Shown: positions 40,022 to 49,680, counted from the first letter of the stretch. The stretch is 64,000 nucleotides of DNA from Streptococcus equinus (GCF_900101445.1 NZ_FNKE01000001.1:1470095-1534094), one strand, 5' to 3'. A program made the numbers and translations. The notes: generated by a model from the letters alone, not told the origin.

Positions 40022-40050
40022 TTGAAAATTGGTGCTTTTTCATGTACAAT
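40022..40050 (+). promoter_or_regulatory. Promoter of the ABC-F gene
   Basis: TTGAAA (40022-40027), 17-bp spacer, TACAAT (40045-40050). Confidence 0.55.
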
Positions 40051-40082
40051 GAGCTTATAGATAAATAATATGAGGTGAAAAA

Positions 40083-41705
40083 TTGCTTACAGTTTCTGAT
40101 GTATCACTACGTTTCAGCGATAGAAAACTGTTTGATGAGGTTAACATCAACTTTACAGCTGGAAATACCTATGGTTTAATCGGTGCCAACGGTGCAGGAA
40201 AATCTACATTCCTAAAAATCTTGGCTGGAGATATTGAACCAACAACAGGTCATGTTTCCCTTGGTCCAGACGAACGTCTATCTGTTCTTCGTCAAAATCA
40301 CTTTGACTACGAAGAAGAACGTGCGATTGATGTCGTTATCATGGGGAATGAACGCCTTTACAATATCATGAAAGAAAAAGACGCTATCTACATGAAACCT
40401 GACTTTTCAGATGAAGATGGTGTCCGCGCAGCAGAATTAGAAAGTGAATTCGCTGAGCTTGGCGGTTGGGAAGCTGAGAGTGAAGCTTCACAATTGCTCC
40501 AAAATCTTAATATTCCAGAAGACCTTCACTACCAAAACATGAGCGAACTTGCTAATGGTGACAAGGTGAAAGTTCTTCTTGCTAAAGCTCTTTTTGGTAA
40601 ACCAGATGTTCTTCTTCTTGACGAACCAACCAATGGTCTTGATATCCAATCAATCACTTGGCTAGAAGACTTCTTGATTGACTTTGAAAATACAGTCATC
40701 GTCGTATCCCATGACCGTCACTTCTTGAACAAAGTATGTACACACATGGCTGACCTTGATTTTGGTAAAATCAAACTTTACGTCGGTAACTATGACTTCT
40801 GGAAACAATCATCTGAACTTGCTGCTCGCCTGCAAGCTGACCGAAACGCTAAAGCAGAAGAAAAAATCAAAGAATTGCAAGAATTCGTTGCTCGCTTCTC
40901 TGCCAACGCTTCTAAATCAAAACAAGCCACTTCTCGTAAGAAAATGCTTGATAAAATCGAACTTGAAGAAATTGTTCCATCAAGTCGTAAATACCCATTC
41001 ATCAACTTCAAAGCTGAGCGTGAACTTGGTAAAGACCTTCTAACAGTCGAAAACTTGTCTGTTAAAATCGATGGTGAAACAGTTCTTGATAACATCAGCT
41101 TTATCTTACGTCCAGGTGATAAAACAGCCTTCATCGGACAAAACGATATTCAAACAACAGCTCTTATCCGTGCATTGATGGATGATATCGAATACGAAGG
41201 AACAATCAAATGGGGTGTTACAACAAGTCGCTCTTACCTTCCAAAAGATAACTCACGTGATTTTGCTTCAGGTGAATCAATCCTTGAATGGCTTCGTCAA
41301 TTTGCTTCTAAAGAAGAAGACGATAACACATTCCTTCGTGGATTCCTAGGTCGCATGCTCTTCTCTGGAGATGAAGTTAACAAATCAGTTAGCGTTCTTT
41401 CAGGGGGAGAAAAAGTGCGCGTGATGCTTTCTAAATTGATGCTTCTCAAATCAAACGTTCTTGTCCTTGATGACCCAACTAACCACTTAGACTTGGAATC
41501 AATCTCAAGCTTGAATGATGGCTTGAAAGACTTCAAAGAATCTATCATCTTTGCGAGTCACGACCACGAGTTCATCCAAACACTTGCCAACCACATCGTT
41601 GTCATTTCTAAAAATGGTGTGATTGACCGTATCGATGAAACTTATGATGAATTCCTTGAAAATGAAGAAGTTCAAGCAAAAGTTAAAGAACTTTGGAAAG
41701 ACTAA
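40083..41705 (+). CDS. ABC-F family ATPase (YkpA/YbiT type)
   Basis: A 540-residue twin-ATPase ABC-F protein; the family binds the ribosomal E site. Domain 1 has an intact Walker A GANGAGKST (about 35-43) and LLLDEPTNGLD, but its signature is ELANGDKVK. A charged linker (about 245-295) follows. Domain 2 has the signature LSGGEKVR, but its P-loop reads GQNDIQTTAL, without GKS/T, and its Walker B ends LDDPTNHLD with Asp in the catalytic Glu place. So one composite site looks active and the other dead. The start is TTG, 6 nt after GAGGTG. No resistance role is shown; the YkpA/YbiT group is usually housekeeping. Confidence 0.9.
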   Translation: MLTVSDVSLRFSDRKLFDEVNINFTAGNTYGLIGANGAGKSTFLKILAGDIEPTTGHVSLGPDERLSVLRQNHFDYEEERAIDVVIMGNERLYNIMKEKDAIYMKPDFSDEDGVRAAELESEFAELGGWEAESEASQLLQNLNIPEDLHYQNMSELANGDKVKVLLAKALFGKPDVLLLDEPTNGLDIQSITWLEDFLIDFENTVIVVSHDRHFLNKVCTHMADLDFGKIKLYVGNYDFWKQSSELAARLQADRNAKAEEKIKELQEFVARFSANASKSKQATSRKKMLDKIELEEIVPSSRKYPFINFKAERELGKDLLTVENLSVKIDGETVLDNISFILRPGDKTAFIGQNDIQTTALIRALMDDIEYEGTIKWGVTTSRSYLPKDNSRDFASGESILEWLRQFASKEEDDNTFLRGFLGRMLFSGDEVNKSVSVLSGGEKVRVMLSKLMLLKSNVLVLDDPTNHLDLESISSLNDGLKDFKESIIFASHDHEFIQTLANHIVVISKNGVIDRIDETYDEFLENEEVQAKVKELWKD

Positions 41706-41758
41706 TCATCTTGTCGTAATCTAAAACGACATTACCATATTTTACATTATAGAAAAGA

Positions 41759-41790
41759 AACAGGTTGGGATTATTATCTCAACCTGTCTT
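41759..41790 (+). terminator. Stem-loop after the ABC-F gene
   Basis: ACAGGTTGGGA / TCTCAACCTGT around an ATTATTA-type loop, before yfhO. The T tail is weak, so it may be a partial terminator. Confidence 0.55.
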
Positions 41791-41799
41791 ACTAACATT

Positions 41800-44376
41800 A
41801 TGAAACTAAAATCTTTTAAACTAACAAATAACACCATTTACTACCTAACAGCTTTCTTCTTGCCTTTTGTAATTTTATTTCTAGCCCTTTTGGCTGAAAA
41901 TATTTCCTTTAACGGTGAGACAACTATTTTAGCTAGTGATGGCTTTCACCAATACGTTATTTTCGCTGAAAATTTACGAAATATTCTACACGGTTCAGAC
42001 AGTCTATTTTATACCTTTACTAGTGGACTTGGCCTAAATTTTTATGCTTTAATCAGCTATTATCTTGGAAGTTTCTTCTCACCTTTTGTCTACTTCTTTA
42101 GCTTAAAAAGCATGCCCGATGCTATTTATCTCTTTACGTTGTTAAAAGTTGCTTGCATGGGATTAACTAGCTTTTATACCCTACGCCAACTGTATCCAAA
42201 GGTATTAAAACCATTTACCGTTATCCTATCAAGCTCATATGCGCTGATGAGCTTTGCTATTAGCCAGATTGAGATTAATATGTGGCTGGATGTCTTCATC
42301 CTTTTGCCGCTCATTATTCTAGGACTTAATCGATTACTAAATCAGAAAAAATTCATCTTATATTACCTGACGTTAACCATTCTCTTTATTCAAAATTACT
42401 ACTTTGGTTATATGGTTGCTATTTTCCTTGTGCTTTATTTTCTTGTTCAAATCAGCAAGGAAAGCCGCTTGAAAGTAATTGGACGTCAATTTGTAGACTT
42501 TACAGTAGTGTCAATCTTAGCTGGATTATCTAGTTGCGTGATGCTCTTACCTACTTACCTGGACCTGTCAACACACGGCGAAAAATTCTCTACCTTTACA
42601 GAATGGTTTACAGAAAATTCGTGGAAGCTAGACTTGTTTGCCAAAAACTTTGTTGGTGCTTATGACACAACAAAATTTGGCTCAATTCCTATGATTTATG
42701 TAGGGATTTTCCCTCTCATCTTAGCTATTACCTTCTTTACCATCAAGTCAATCAAATGGCAAACACGCCTAGCTTCTGGCATTGTTTTACTACTCATTAT
42801 TGCTAGCTTTTACCTTGAACCCTTAGATTTAATATGGCAAGGAATGCATTCACCAAATATGTTTCTGCACCGTTATTCTTGGGCATTTTCACTAATGGTG
42901 ATTCTTCTGGCGGCAGAAACGTTAGCACATCTCAAAGAATTAACTATAAAACATTACCTTGTTGGTATTGTTCCACTAGGGCTTGGCTTTTTAGCTACGG
43001 TGCTACTCAAAAATCACTATCAATTTTTAGAAGCCCCACAAATCATTATTACCTTTTCTTTCTTAGCTGCTTACGCCATTATATTAATTAGCTACGCTAA
43101 GCAGTACTTAACTTTTAATTTATTCATTAGCTTTACACTTCTCTTTACAGTATTTGAAATTTCACTTAACACTTATTATCAAATTACAGCTCTAAATAGC
43201 GAATGGGTTTTTCCTTCTCGTCAAAGTTATGAGCTTAATTTGACAGATACTGAAAAACTCATCCAAAAAAGTCAAAATCTGAATACGACATTTTATCGTA
43301 CCGAGGAGCTTCTTCCTCAAACAGGTAATGACAGTATGAAATACAATTATCATGGTATTTCTCAGTTCTCATCTATTCGAAATACGACATCTAGCAGCAC
43401 GCTTGATCGACTTGGCTTTAAGTCAACTGGAACAAATCTAAACCTTCGTTATCAAAATAATACCTTGCTAATGGATAGTTTATTTGCTGTCAAATACAAT
43501 CTTTCAGAAACTGATGTCAATAAATTCGGATTCCGTTACCTTGATAACTCTGGTAACACATCCCTATATGAAAATCAATACGCTAGCCAATTAGCAATTC
43601 TAACCAATGGCCTTTACAAGGATGTTGACTTCAGTGTCAACACACTTGACAACCAAACCAACTGGATAAACAATCTAACTGGCTTATCTGAAAAATACTT
43701 CACGCGTGTGGCTTCCCAATTATCAGGAGGAGCTAATCTTCTAAATGGTCGTGTAACCACTAGTAATAACGGACAATTAAATTCGCATGCTGATTATAAC
43801 CTTACTGTCGCTCCTAATACACAACTTTATATCAGCGTTCCAAACATCACCTTCTCTAATGAAAATAGCCAGAAGGTCCAAATTACTGTCAATGGTAAAA
43901 CAGCAGAATATACAACTGATAATGCCTACACCTTCTTCGATCTTGGATATTTTGAAGATAGTCAAACCTTACATGTTACCCTTTCATTCCCTGAAAATAA
44001 CCAAGTATCCTTTAACCAACCAAACTTTTATGCCTTAGATACGACAAGCTATCAAAAGGCTATGGAAATCATTAATCATCAAAAGGTTAAAGTTACTACC
44101 AATAAAAACACTGTAACAGCTACCTACAAAGCCAATAAGGCTTCATCACTCTTATTTACTATTCCATACGATAAAGGTTGGACAGCCACTCAAAACGGCC
44201 AAAAAATCACTTTATCAAAAGCTCAAGACGGCTTTATGAAAGTTGACGTCAAGCCTGGAAAAGGCAAAGTCATTCTGACTTATCTACCTACAGGCTTTAA
44301 AGAAGGAGCAATGTTATCATCAGTTGGACTCCTCCTATTTATCTGTTACAATATCGCCAGAAAACGAAAAAAATAA
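41800..44376 (+). CDS. YfhO family membrane protein
   Basis: An 858-residue protein of the YfhO/GT-C-like family: about twelve to fourteen membrane helices in the first 460 residues (with LASDGFHQYVIF and NMWLDVFILLP early on, as in GT-C enzymes), a long outer soluble region (about 480-830) and a last C-terminal helix plus basic tail. In Bacillus YfhO and in listeria and enterococci relatives glycosylate lipoteichoic acid. Substrate here is inferred from family. It has no strong ribosome binding site before ATG 41800; it follows the ABC-F gene by about 95 bp and a hairpin. Confidence 0.85.
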   Translation: MKLKSFKLTNNTIYYLTAFFLPFVILFLALLAENISFNGETTILASDGFHQYVIFAENLRNILHGSDSLFYTFTSGLGLNFYALISYYLGSFFSPFVYFFSLKSMPDAIYLFTLLKVACMGLTSFYTLRQLYPKVLKPFTVILSSSYALMSFAISQIEINMWLDVFILLPLIILGLNRLLNQKKFILYYLTLTILFIQNYYFGYMVAIFLVLYFLVQISKESRLKVIGRQFVDFTVVSILAGLSSCVMLLPTYLDLSTHGEKFSTFTEWFTENSWKLDLFAKNFVGAYDTTKFGSIPMIYVGIFPLILAITFFTIKSIKWQTRLASGIVLLLIIASFYLEPLDLIWQGMHSPNMFLHRYSWAFSLMVILLAAETLAHLKELTIKHYLVGIVPLGLGFLATVLLKNHYQFLEAPQIIITFSFLAAYAIILISYAKQYLTFNLFISFTLLFTVFEISLNTYYQITALNSEWVFPSRQSYELNLTDTEKLIQKSQNLNTTFYRTEELLPQTGNDSMKYNYHGISQFSSIRNTTSSSTLDRLGFKSTGTNLNLRYQNNTLLMDSLFAVKYNLSETDVNKFGFRYLDNSGNTSLYENQYASQLAILTNGLYKDVDFSVNTLDNQTNWINNLTGLSEKYFTRVASQLSGGANLLNGRVTTSNNGQLNSHADYNLTVAPNTQLYISVPNITFSNENSQKVQITVNGKTAEYTTDNAYTFFDLGYFEDSQTLHVTLSFPENNQVSFNQPNFYALDTTSYQKAMEIINHQKVKVTTNKNTVTATYKANKASSLLFTIPYDKGWTATQNGQKITLSKAQDGFMKVDVKPGKGKVILTYLPTGFKEGAMLSSVGLLLFICYNIARKRKK

Positions 44377-44402
44377 AAAGTATCCCTTGGATACTTTTTT
44401 GT
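44377..44402 (+). terminator. Terminator of the YfhO gene
   Basis: AAAAGTATCC-CTT-GGATACTTTT hairpin directly after the stop, with six T. Confidence 0.85.
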
Positions 44403-44437
44403 TTACTTGATTATCTAGAAAGTGTTAAATAAACACC

Positions 44438-44470
44438 AAAAGAGCTAGAACAATTGTTCTAGCTCTTTTT
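44438..44470. terminator. Bidirectional terminator before the tRNA pair
   Basis: Perfect palindrome AAAAGAGCTAGAAC-AATT-GTTCTAGCTCTTTT. On the minus strand it ends the tRNA-Glu/tRNA-Asn transcript. Confidence 0.85.
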
Positions 44471-44515
44471 AAGCAATAAAAAATCCTAAGTAAAACTTAG
44501 GAAGGTGTCTTATCA

Positions 44516-44589
44516 CTCCGGCAGTAGGACTCGAACCTACGACATCATGATTAACAGTCATGCGCTACTACCAACTGAGCTATGCCGGA
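44516..44589 (-). tRNA. tRNA-Asn (GTT)
   Basis: 74-nt cloverleaf on the minus strand: acceptor TCCGGCA / TGCCGGA with discriminator G, D arm TAGCTCAGTTGGTAG, anticodon loop CTGTTAA with GTT, T arm GTAGGTTCGAGTCCTAC. CCA is not encoded. It follows tRNA-Glu by 31 bp in the same transcript. Confidence 0.97.
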
Positions 44590-44620
44590 TAAACAAAAAA
44601 ACTGCTAAGCAGTAGTTTTA

Positions 44621-44692
44621 TAGTCCGTACGGGATTCGAACCCGTGTTACCGCCGTGAAAAGGCGGTGTCTTAACCCCTTGACCAACGGACC
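44621..44692 (-). tRNA. tRNA-Glu (TTC)
   Basis: 72-nt cloverleaf on the minus strand: acceptor GGTCCGT / ACGGACT (with a 1-72 G-U pair), D arm TGGTCAAGGGGTTAAGAC, anticodon loop CTTTTCA with TTC, T arm ACGGGTTCGAATCCCGT, discriminator A. CCA not encoded. This is a substrate of MnmA and MnmG, both encoded in the window. Confidence 0.97.
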
Positions 44693-44726
44693 AGAAGTTT
44701 TAGGATTTCCCCTCAACACTCTTATT

Positions 44727-44754
44727 ATTATACCAGATATTTTTTCTTTGTCTA
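44727..44754 (-). promoter_or_regulatory. Promoter of the tRNA-Glu/tRNA-Asn operon
   Basis: Minus-strand TAGACA (44749-44754), 16-bp spacer, TATAAT (44727-44732), about 35 bp before tRNA-Glu. From here to 44980 the DNA is AT-rich and holds nothing I recognise. Confidence 0.6.
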
Positions 44755-44980
44755 TAGTTTTTTTCAATTTTTTTTACTTTTTTTGAAGTTTTTTTGCACT
44801 AAATTATCGCCAAAAAATTCAAACAATTTTAACGTGCTAAAAAGCCTTTAATATCAAGCATTTACAGGTGAACTTTCGGTAAAGAAGAAAAAGTGTTTAC
44901 TAGTAAAAAAGTAATTTTTTCTTTTACCTATTCTTTACTTTTTAAAAACCACCCCGGCCAGCGTAAAGTACGATTTTTAG

Positions 44981-45010
44981 TTGACAGAAAAGCTGTTATT
45001 TTGATAGAAT
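44981..45010 (+). promoter_or_regulatory. Promoter of tRNA-Arg
   Basis: TTGACA (44981-44986), 18-bp spacer, TAGAAT (45005-45010), 15 bp before the tRNA. Confidence 0.75.
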
Positions 45011-45024
45011 GATTAAGTTGATAT

Positions 45025-45098
45025 GGTCTCATAGCTCAGCTGGATAGAGCATTCGCCTTCTAAGCGAACGGTCGCAGGTTCGAATCCTGCTGGGATCA
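45025..45098 (+). tRNA. tRNA-Arg (TCT)
   Basis: 74-nt cloverleaf: acceptor GGTCTCA / TGGGATC (with G-U pairs), D arm AGCTCAGCTGGATAGAGC, anticodon stem TCGCC / GGCGA-like with loop CTTCTAA giving TCT (reads AGA), T arm GCAGGTTCGAATCCTGC, discriminator A. CCA not encoded. It is transcribed alone from a strong promoter and ends at a hairpin. Confidence 0.96.
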
Positions 45099-45103
45099 AA
45101 TCT

Positions 45104-45130
45104 TAAGCCGGCTTTAGCCGGCTTTTTTAT
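45104..45130 (+). terminator. Terminator of tRNA-Arg
   Basis: TAAGCCGGC-TTTA-GCCGGCTTTTTTA, six bp after the tRNA. Confidence 0.88.
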
Positions 45131-45145
45131 TTTCTCCACTAGTAG

Positions 45146-45161
45146 TGTTTCACATGAAACT
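45146..45161. promoter_or_regulatory. parS-like site near rlmH
   Basis: TGTTTCACATGAAACT, 14 of 16 bases of the parS consensus, between tRNA-Arg and rlmH and about 2 kb from parB. Confidence 0.65.
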
Positions 45162-45190
45162 AGAAAAAGCAGTTCAAATTGAACTGCTTT

Positions 45191-45670
45191 TTACTTATGA
45201 TAAGGACTTCCTTGTTGTATCATGAAAGCTCGATAAATTTGCTCAGCTAAAACTAGGCGCATTAACTGATGGGGTAAAGTTAGTAAACCAAAGCTCATTT
45301 TGAGATTAGCACGTTTTTTTACCTTGTCAGCTAAACCTAGGCTACCTCCAATGACAAATACAATGTCTGAATAACCTCTCAAAGTTGCATCGGCGATAAT
45401 CTTACTAAATTCTTCTGATGGGAATTGTTTACCTTCAATAGCTAAAACAATAACGTAATCGCGCTCAGAGATTTTAGCTAAAATACGGTCACCCTCTTTT
45501 TCCATGATTTGGTGATTTTGCGCCTCACTAGCATTATCTGGTGTTTTTTCATCGGGCAACTCAACAATTTCAAATTTGGCAAAGCGACTCATGCGTTTGC
45601 CATACTCTGCAATACCATCTTTTAGGTATTTTTCTTTTAATTTTCCAACAGCAATAATTTTTACTTTCAT
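45191..45670 (-). CDS. rlmH: 23S rRNA pseudouridine-1915 methyltransferase RlmH
   Basis: RlmH methylates N3 of pseudouridine 1915 in helix 69 of 23S rRNA using S-adenosylmethionine. The 159 residues start [20 protein letters not shown], contain the knot-fold SAM loop [14 protein letters not shown] and end with the conserved [20 protein letters not shown]...PYHK. It marks the left side of the origin in many Firmicutes and is divergent from htrA. Confidence 0.98.
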   Translation of the reverse strand: MKVKIIAVGKLKEKYLKDGIAEYGKRMSRFAKFEIVELPDEKTPDNASEAQNHQIMEKEGDRILAKISERDYVIVLAIEGKQFPSEEFSKIIADATLRGYSDIVFVIGGSLGLADKVKKRANLKMSFGLLTLPHQLMRLVLAEQIYRAFMIQQGSPYHK

Positions 45671-45684
45671 GCTTTCTATTTTAC

Positions 45685-45810
45685 CACATATTCACAAGCT
45701 TTTCACACATTATCCACATGTTAACAATCTAGAATGAGGCTTAATATCGCTATAATTTGGGGATTTTTGAACAAGTTTCAAAAGTTTTCCACAGCCTGTG
45801 GATTACTTTA
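45685..45810. other. DnaA-box cluster between rlmH and htrA
   Basis: One perfect DnaA box TTATCCACA (45710-45718) and further near matches: TTTTCCACA (45785-45793) and TGTGGATTA (45798-45806), plus ATATTCACA close to the rlmH start. It forms the left part of a multi-part origin region; the htrA promoter (TATAAT at 45830-45835) lies just downstream. Confidence 0.7.
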
Positions 45811-45885
45811 TTTTTTTTCCCTTTTAAGGTATAATTAAGTCGTTTTTTATATGCTATCTGTGAATAAAAAAAGGGAGGAAGAGAC

Positions 45886-47142
45886 GTGAAAAAAATAAAA
45901 TTTCGAAAAGTCAATTACAAAAAAATCCTTAAACCACTATCCGTTATTTTAGTTGGTTTCATCGGAGGAGTTGCTGGAACCTTACTCATTTTGAATATGG
46001 CTGGCATCTCTATTAATAATGTTAGTGGTTCAAGTACAAAAACCACAACAAGTAAAGTAAGTTACTCAAATACTAATGATACGACAAAAGCTGTCGAAAA
46101 AGTGGGAGAAGCAGTCGTATCAGTCATCAATTATCAATCAAATAGCTCTTCAAATGATTTGTATATGCAAATGTTTGGTGGCAATTTAGATAATAACACT
46201 AATAATAATGGCTCAGATAGTGATTTAAGCATCGCTAGTGAAGGTTCTGGGGTTATTTACAAAAAAGATGGCAATTCTGCTTACGTCGTTACTAATAACC
46301 ACGTTGTCGATGGCGCTAGTCAAATCGAAATCATGCTTTCTGACGGTACAAAAGTAGTTGGTGAATTAGTCGGTGCCGATACTTACTCAGATATCGCCGT
46401 TGTCAAAATTTCTTCTGATAAAGTCACAACAGTAGCTGAATTTGCTGATTCAGATAAAATTACTGTTGGTGAAACAGCCATTGCTATTGGTAGCCCTCTA
46501 GGTACTGATTACGCTAACTCAGTAACCCAAGGGATTATCTCAAGTCTAAGCCGTACAGTCACAATGACTAACGATGATGGCGAAACAATTTCAACTAATG
46601 CTATCCAAACTGATGCCGCTATTAACCCAGGTAACTCTGGTGGTGCTTTGATTAACATTGAAGGACAAGTGATTGGTATTAATTCAAGTAAAATTTCTTC
46701 TACCTCAGATTCTGGATCAGGTAATTCTGTAGAAGGTATGGGATTTGCTATTCCAGCTAATGATGTGGTTAAAATTATTAATCAATTAGAAGCAAACGGA
46801 AAAGTTATCCGTCCAGCACTTGGTATCACAATGGCTAACCTAAGTGATTTGTCAACAACAACAATCAGTCGCCTAAATATTCCAACTAGCGTCACAGCTG
46901 GTATCGTCGTTGCTTCAGTTCAATCAGGTATGCCTGCTGAAGGAACACTTAAAAAATACGATGTGATTACAGCTATCGATGATAAAGATGTTTCTTCTAT
47001 CACAGATCTTCAAAGTGTCCTCTACGGTCATTCAACTGGAGATTCTATCAAGGTAACCTTCTATCGTGGTACTGAAAAGAAAACAGAAACTATTAAACTA
47101 ACAAAAACAACACAAGACCTCTCTTCTTCATCAAATCAATAA
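45886..47142 (+). CDS. htrA: Membrane-anchored serine protease HtrA/DegP
   Basis: Surface quality-control protease that degrades misfolded exported proteins and, in streptococci, affects competence and virulence factors. The 418 residues have a basic start and one membrane helix (about 17-37), then a trypsin-like domain with catalytic His in [11 protein letters not shown], Asp in YSDIAVVKI and Ser in NPGNSGGAL, and one PDZ domain (about 315-405). GGGAGG precedes the GTG/ATG region with ATG-type start at 45886. It is followed by parB in the standard streptococcal order. Confidence 0.97.
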   Translation: MKKIKFRKVNYKKILKPLSVILVGFIGGVAGTLLILNMAGISINNVSGSSTKTTTSKVSYSNTNDTTKAVEKVGEAVVSVINYQSNSSSNDLYMQMFGGNLDNNTNNNGSDSDLSIASEGSGVIYKKDGNSAYVVTNNHVVDGASQIEIMLSDGTKVVGELVGADTYSDIAVVKISSDKVTTVAEFADSDKITVGETAIAIGSPLGTDYANSVTQGIISSLSRTVTMTNDDGETISTNAIQTDAAINPGNSGGALINIEGQVIGINSSKISSTSDSGSGNSVEGMGFAIPANDVVKIINQLEANGKVIRPALGITMANLSDLSTTTISRLNIPTSVTAGIVVASVQSGMPAEGTLKKYDVITAIDDKDVSSITDLQSVLYGHSTGDSIKVTFYRGTEKKTETIKLTKTTQDLSSSSNQ

Positions 47143-47163
47143 TTTAACTTAAAACTAAAAACT

Positions 47164-47194
47164 AATGAGGCTGAGCTTCTCAGCTTCATTTTTT
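47164..47194 (+). terminator. Terminator of htrA
   Basis: AATGAGGCTGAG-CTT-CTCAGCTTCATT hairpin followed by six T, ending just before the parB ribosome binding site. It may allow some read-through into parB. Confidence 0.75.
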
Positions 47195-47207
47195 AAAGGA
47201 AAAAACT

Positions 47208-47990
47208 ATGATTGAAACACTTAATCTCATACCTATTGACGATATTGCTCCAAATCCTTACCAACCTCGCTTGAAATTTAAGCAAGAAGAATTAGAGGAG
47301 CTTTCTCGCTCAATAAAAGCAAACGGCCTCATACAGCCGATAATCGTCCGTAAATCAGATATTTTTGGTTATGAACTCATTGCAGGCGAAAGACGCCTCA
47401 AGGCTTCAAAAATGGCTGGTTTGAGCGAAATTCCTGCAATTATAAAGGACATTACTAATCAAGAAAGCATGCAGCTTGCCATTGTCGAAAATTTGCAGCG
47501 CTCTGACCTCAATCCTATTGAAGAAGCCAAGGCTTATCAGCAATTACTCGATAAAAACCAAATGACTCACGAAGAGTTGGCACAATTTATGGGAAAATCA
47601 CGACCATATATCACTAATTGCTTGCGCTTATTAAATTTACCTGCCAATATTTCTCACGCTGTCGAGAAGGGTGAGTTGTCTCAAGGACACGCGCGCGTGC
47701 TGCTGACGCTTAAGGACGAAAAAGAGCAGGAGAAGTGGTACCAAAAAATTCTGAGCGAGGATATGAGCGTTCGCAAACTCGAACAATCTGTAAAATCCGT
47801 CAAAAAGAAAAAAACATCTTCTAAAGCAAGTAAAAAAGATATTTTTATCCGACATCAAGAAGAAGAATTATCAAAATTATTAGGTCTTCCTGTCACCTTA
47901 TCACTTTCTAAAAGTGGCTTTAAAGGAGACTTACAATTACACTTTCAATCAGAAGAAGACTTAAACAGAATTATCAACAGGCTAAAATAG
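47208..47990 (+). CDS. parB: Chromosome segregation protein ParB (Spo0J)
   Basis: ParB binds parS sites near the origin, spreads as a CTP-dependent clamp and loads SMC. The 260 residues show the ParB/sulfiredoxin-like domain with the CTP-binding motif GERRLKAS (about 64-71), ENLQRSDLNPIEEA, the helix-turn-helix MTHEELAQFMGKSRPYITNCLRLL and a C-terminal dimer domain. Streptococci lack parA, as here: no ParA gene precedes it. Three parS-like sites lie in the window. Confidence 0.97.
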   Translation: MIETLNLIPIDDIAPNPYQPRLKFKQEELEELSRSIKANGLIQPIIVRKSDIFGYELIAGERRLKASKMAGLSEIPAIIKDITNQESMQLAIVENLQRSDLNPIEEAKAYQQLLDKNQMTHEELAQFMGKSRPYITNCLRLLNLPANISHAVEKGELSQGHARVLLTLKDEKEQEKWYQKILSEDMSVRKLEQSVKSVKKKKTSSKASKKDIFIRHQEEELSKLLGLPVTLSLSKSGFKGDLQLHFQSEEDLNRIINRLK

Positions 47991-48020
47991 CTTGTGAATT
48001 TCTCATTTTCAATTTCATAG

Positions 48021-48179
48021 TTTTCCACAAGAAAAAGCGGCCAAAATCACTGATTTTAGGCCTTTTTCTATGTTGTCCACACCCTGTGGAAAACTTCTGT
48101 AAACAGTGTGGATTTTTTATTTTCACAGTTGTGGAAAACTTTGATATTTTATGTTAAAATAATTTATGAATTATCCACA
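48021..48179. other. DnaA-box cluster between parB and dnaA
   Basis: The 203-bp gap carries a perfect DnaA box TTATCCACA (48171-48179) directly before the dnaA start and near matches TTTTCCACA (48021-48029), TTGTCCACA (48073-48081), TGTGGAAAA (48085-48093 and 48130-48138) and TGTGGATTT (about 48107-48115). This arrangement lets DnaA regulate its own gene and forms part of oriC. Confidence 0.8.
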
Positions 48180-48193
48180 AAAAGGAAACTACT

Positions 48194-49549
48194 ATGACTG
48201 AAAATGAACAAATTTTTTGGAATAGGGTCCTTGAACTGGCAAAAAGTCAACTAAAACAAGCAACTTATGAATTTTTTGTTTTAGACGCTCGATTAATTCA
48301 AATTGAGCAGAATACGGCGACGATTTACCTGGATCCTATGAAAGAACTCTTTTGGGATAAAAATTTAAAACCAATCATTTTAACGGCTGGTTTTGAGGTT
48401 TATAATGCTGAGATTGTTGTGAACTATGTCTTTGAAGAAGATTTAGCCAAACAAGCAGTAGAAGAACCGACTTCCCAAGTTCTCCAAGCACCACAAAAAA
48501 GCCACCTGCCCCAGGTTGATTCAGACTTAAATACAAAGTATACTTTTGACAACTTTGTCCAAGGTGATGAAAACCGTTGGGCCTTTTCTGCGTCTTACGC
48601 CGTTGCGGACGCTCCGGGGACTACGTATAACCCTTTATTTATCTGGGGTGGACCTGGACTCGGAAAAACTCACTTACTTAATGCCATTGGTAATGCAGTA
48701 TTGCAAAATAACCCTAAAGCGCGCGTGAAGTACATCACTGCCGAAAACTTTATCAATGAATTTGTTATCCATATTCGTTTAGATACTATGGAGGAATTGA
48801 AAGAAAAATTCCGTAACCTTGATGTTTTGCTGATTGATGATATTCAATCGCTCGCTAAAAAGACATTATCAGGTACGCAAGAAGAGTTTTTCAATACTTT
48901 CAACGCTCTTTACGATAATAACAAGCAAATCGTACTAACCAGTGACCGCACGCCAGATCACCTCGATAATCTGGAACAACGTTTGGTCACGCGCTTCAAG
49001 TGGGGCTTGACAATCAATATCACGCCGCCTGATTTTGAAACACGTGTGGCAATCTTGACCAATAAAACACAAGAGTACGATTATATTTTCCCTCAAGATA
49101 CCATTGAATATCTTGCTGGACAATTTGATTCTAATGTCCGTGACCTCGAAGGGGCTTTAAAAGATATTAGCCTTGTGGCAAGTATTAAAAAAGTCCAAAC
49201 CATCACCGTCGATATTGCTGCTGAAGCCATTCGAGCTCGTAAGCAAGATGGTCCGAAAATGACGGTTATCCCAATAGAAGAAATTCAAAGTCAGGTTGGG
49301 AAATTCTACGGAGTCACTGTCAAAGAAATCAAAGCTACTAAACGTACGCAAGATATTGTTTTGGCACGTCAGGTAGCCATGTATTTGGCGCGTGAGATGA
49401 CTGATAACTCTCTTCCAAAAATCGGGAAAGAATTTGGTGGTCGTGACCACTCTACCGTTCTTCATGCCTATAATAAAATCAAAAATATGCTGGCTCAAGA
49501 CGATAGTTTGCGAATTGAAATTGAAACCATCAAAAACAAGATCAAATAA
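48194..49549 (+). CDS. dnaA: Chromosomal replication initiator DnaA
   Basis: DnaA binds DnaA boxes and opens oriC. The 451 residues have the amino-terminal interaction domain, a variable linker, the AAA+ core with Walker [12 protein letters not shown] (about 152-162) and Walker B LLIDDIQ, the initiator-specific motif, and the C-terminal DNA-binding domain with the signature [14 protein letters not shown] near 415-430. It follows a cluster of DnaA boxes and precedes the trio tract and dnaN. Confidence 0.99.
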   Translation: MTENEQIFWNRVLELAKSQLKQATYEFFVLDARLIQIEQNTATIYLDPMKELFWDKNLKPIILTAGFEVYNAEIVVNYVFEEDLAKQAVEEPTSQVLQAPQKSHLPQVDSDLNTKYTFDNFVQGDENRWAFSASYAVADAPGTTYNPLFIWGGPGLGKTHLLNAIGNAVLQNNPKARVKYITAENFINEFVIHIRLDTMEELKEKFRNLDVLLIDDIQSLAKKTLSGTQEEFFNTFNALYDNNKQIVLTSDRTPDHLDNLEQRLVTRFKWGLTINITPPDFETRVAILTNKTQEYDYIFPQDTIEYLAGQFDSNVRDLEGALKDISLVASIKKVQTITVDIAAEAIRARKQDGPKMTVIPIEEIQSQVGKFYGVTVKEIKATKRTQDIVLARQVAMYLAREMTDNSLPKIGKEFGGRDHSTVLHAYNKIKNMLAQDDSLRIEIETIKNKIK

Positions 49550-49553
49550 GCAT

Positions 49554-49680
49554 TGTGGATAAGTAGCAAAAAAATCTGCGATTTATCCACAGGTTGTTAA
49601 CAACTCTTTTCCCGCGATTTTTCAGGCGTTTTTAGAGTTATCAACAGTATAAACAAGACCTACTACTACTACTAACTTAA
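49554..49680 (+). other. oriC unwinding region: DnaA boxes and DnaA-trio
   Basis: Between dnaA and dnaN lie DnaA boxes TGTGGATAA (49554-49562), TTATCCACA (49583-49591) and a one-mismatch TTATCAACA (49638-49646), then CCTACTACTACTACTAACTTAATAC with five TAC/ACT-type repeats (about 49661-49675). Box cluster, then trio repeats, then AT-rich DNA is the basal unwinding layout known from Bacillus oriC, so strand opening most likely starts here. Confidence 0.85.

Noticed and set aside
40083..41705. Antibiotic-resistance ABC-F
   Set aside because: Sequence resembles the YkpA/YbiT group rather than Msr, Lsa or OptrA types, and the linker is not extended.
41759..41790. Riboswitch before the YfhO gene
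   Set aside because: Only a single simple hairpin is present, of the type often found after streptococcal genes; no conserved aptamer sequence.
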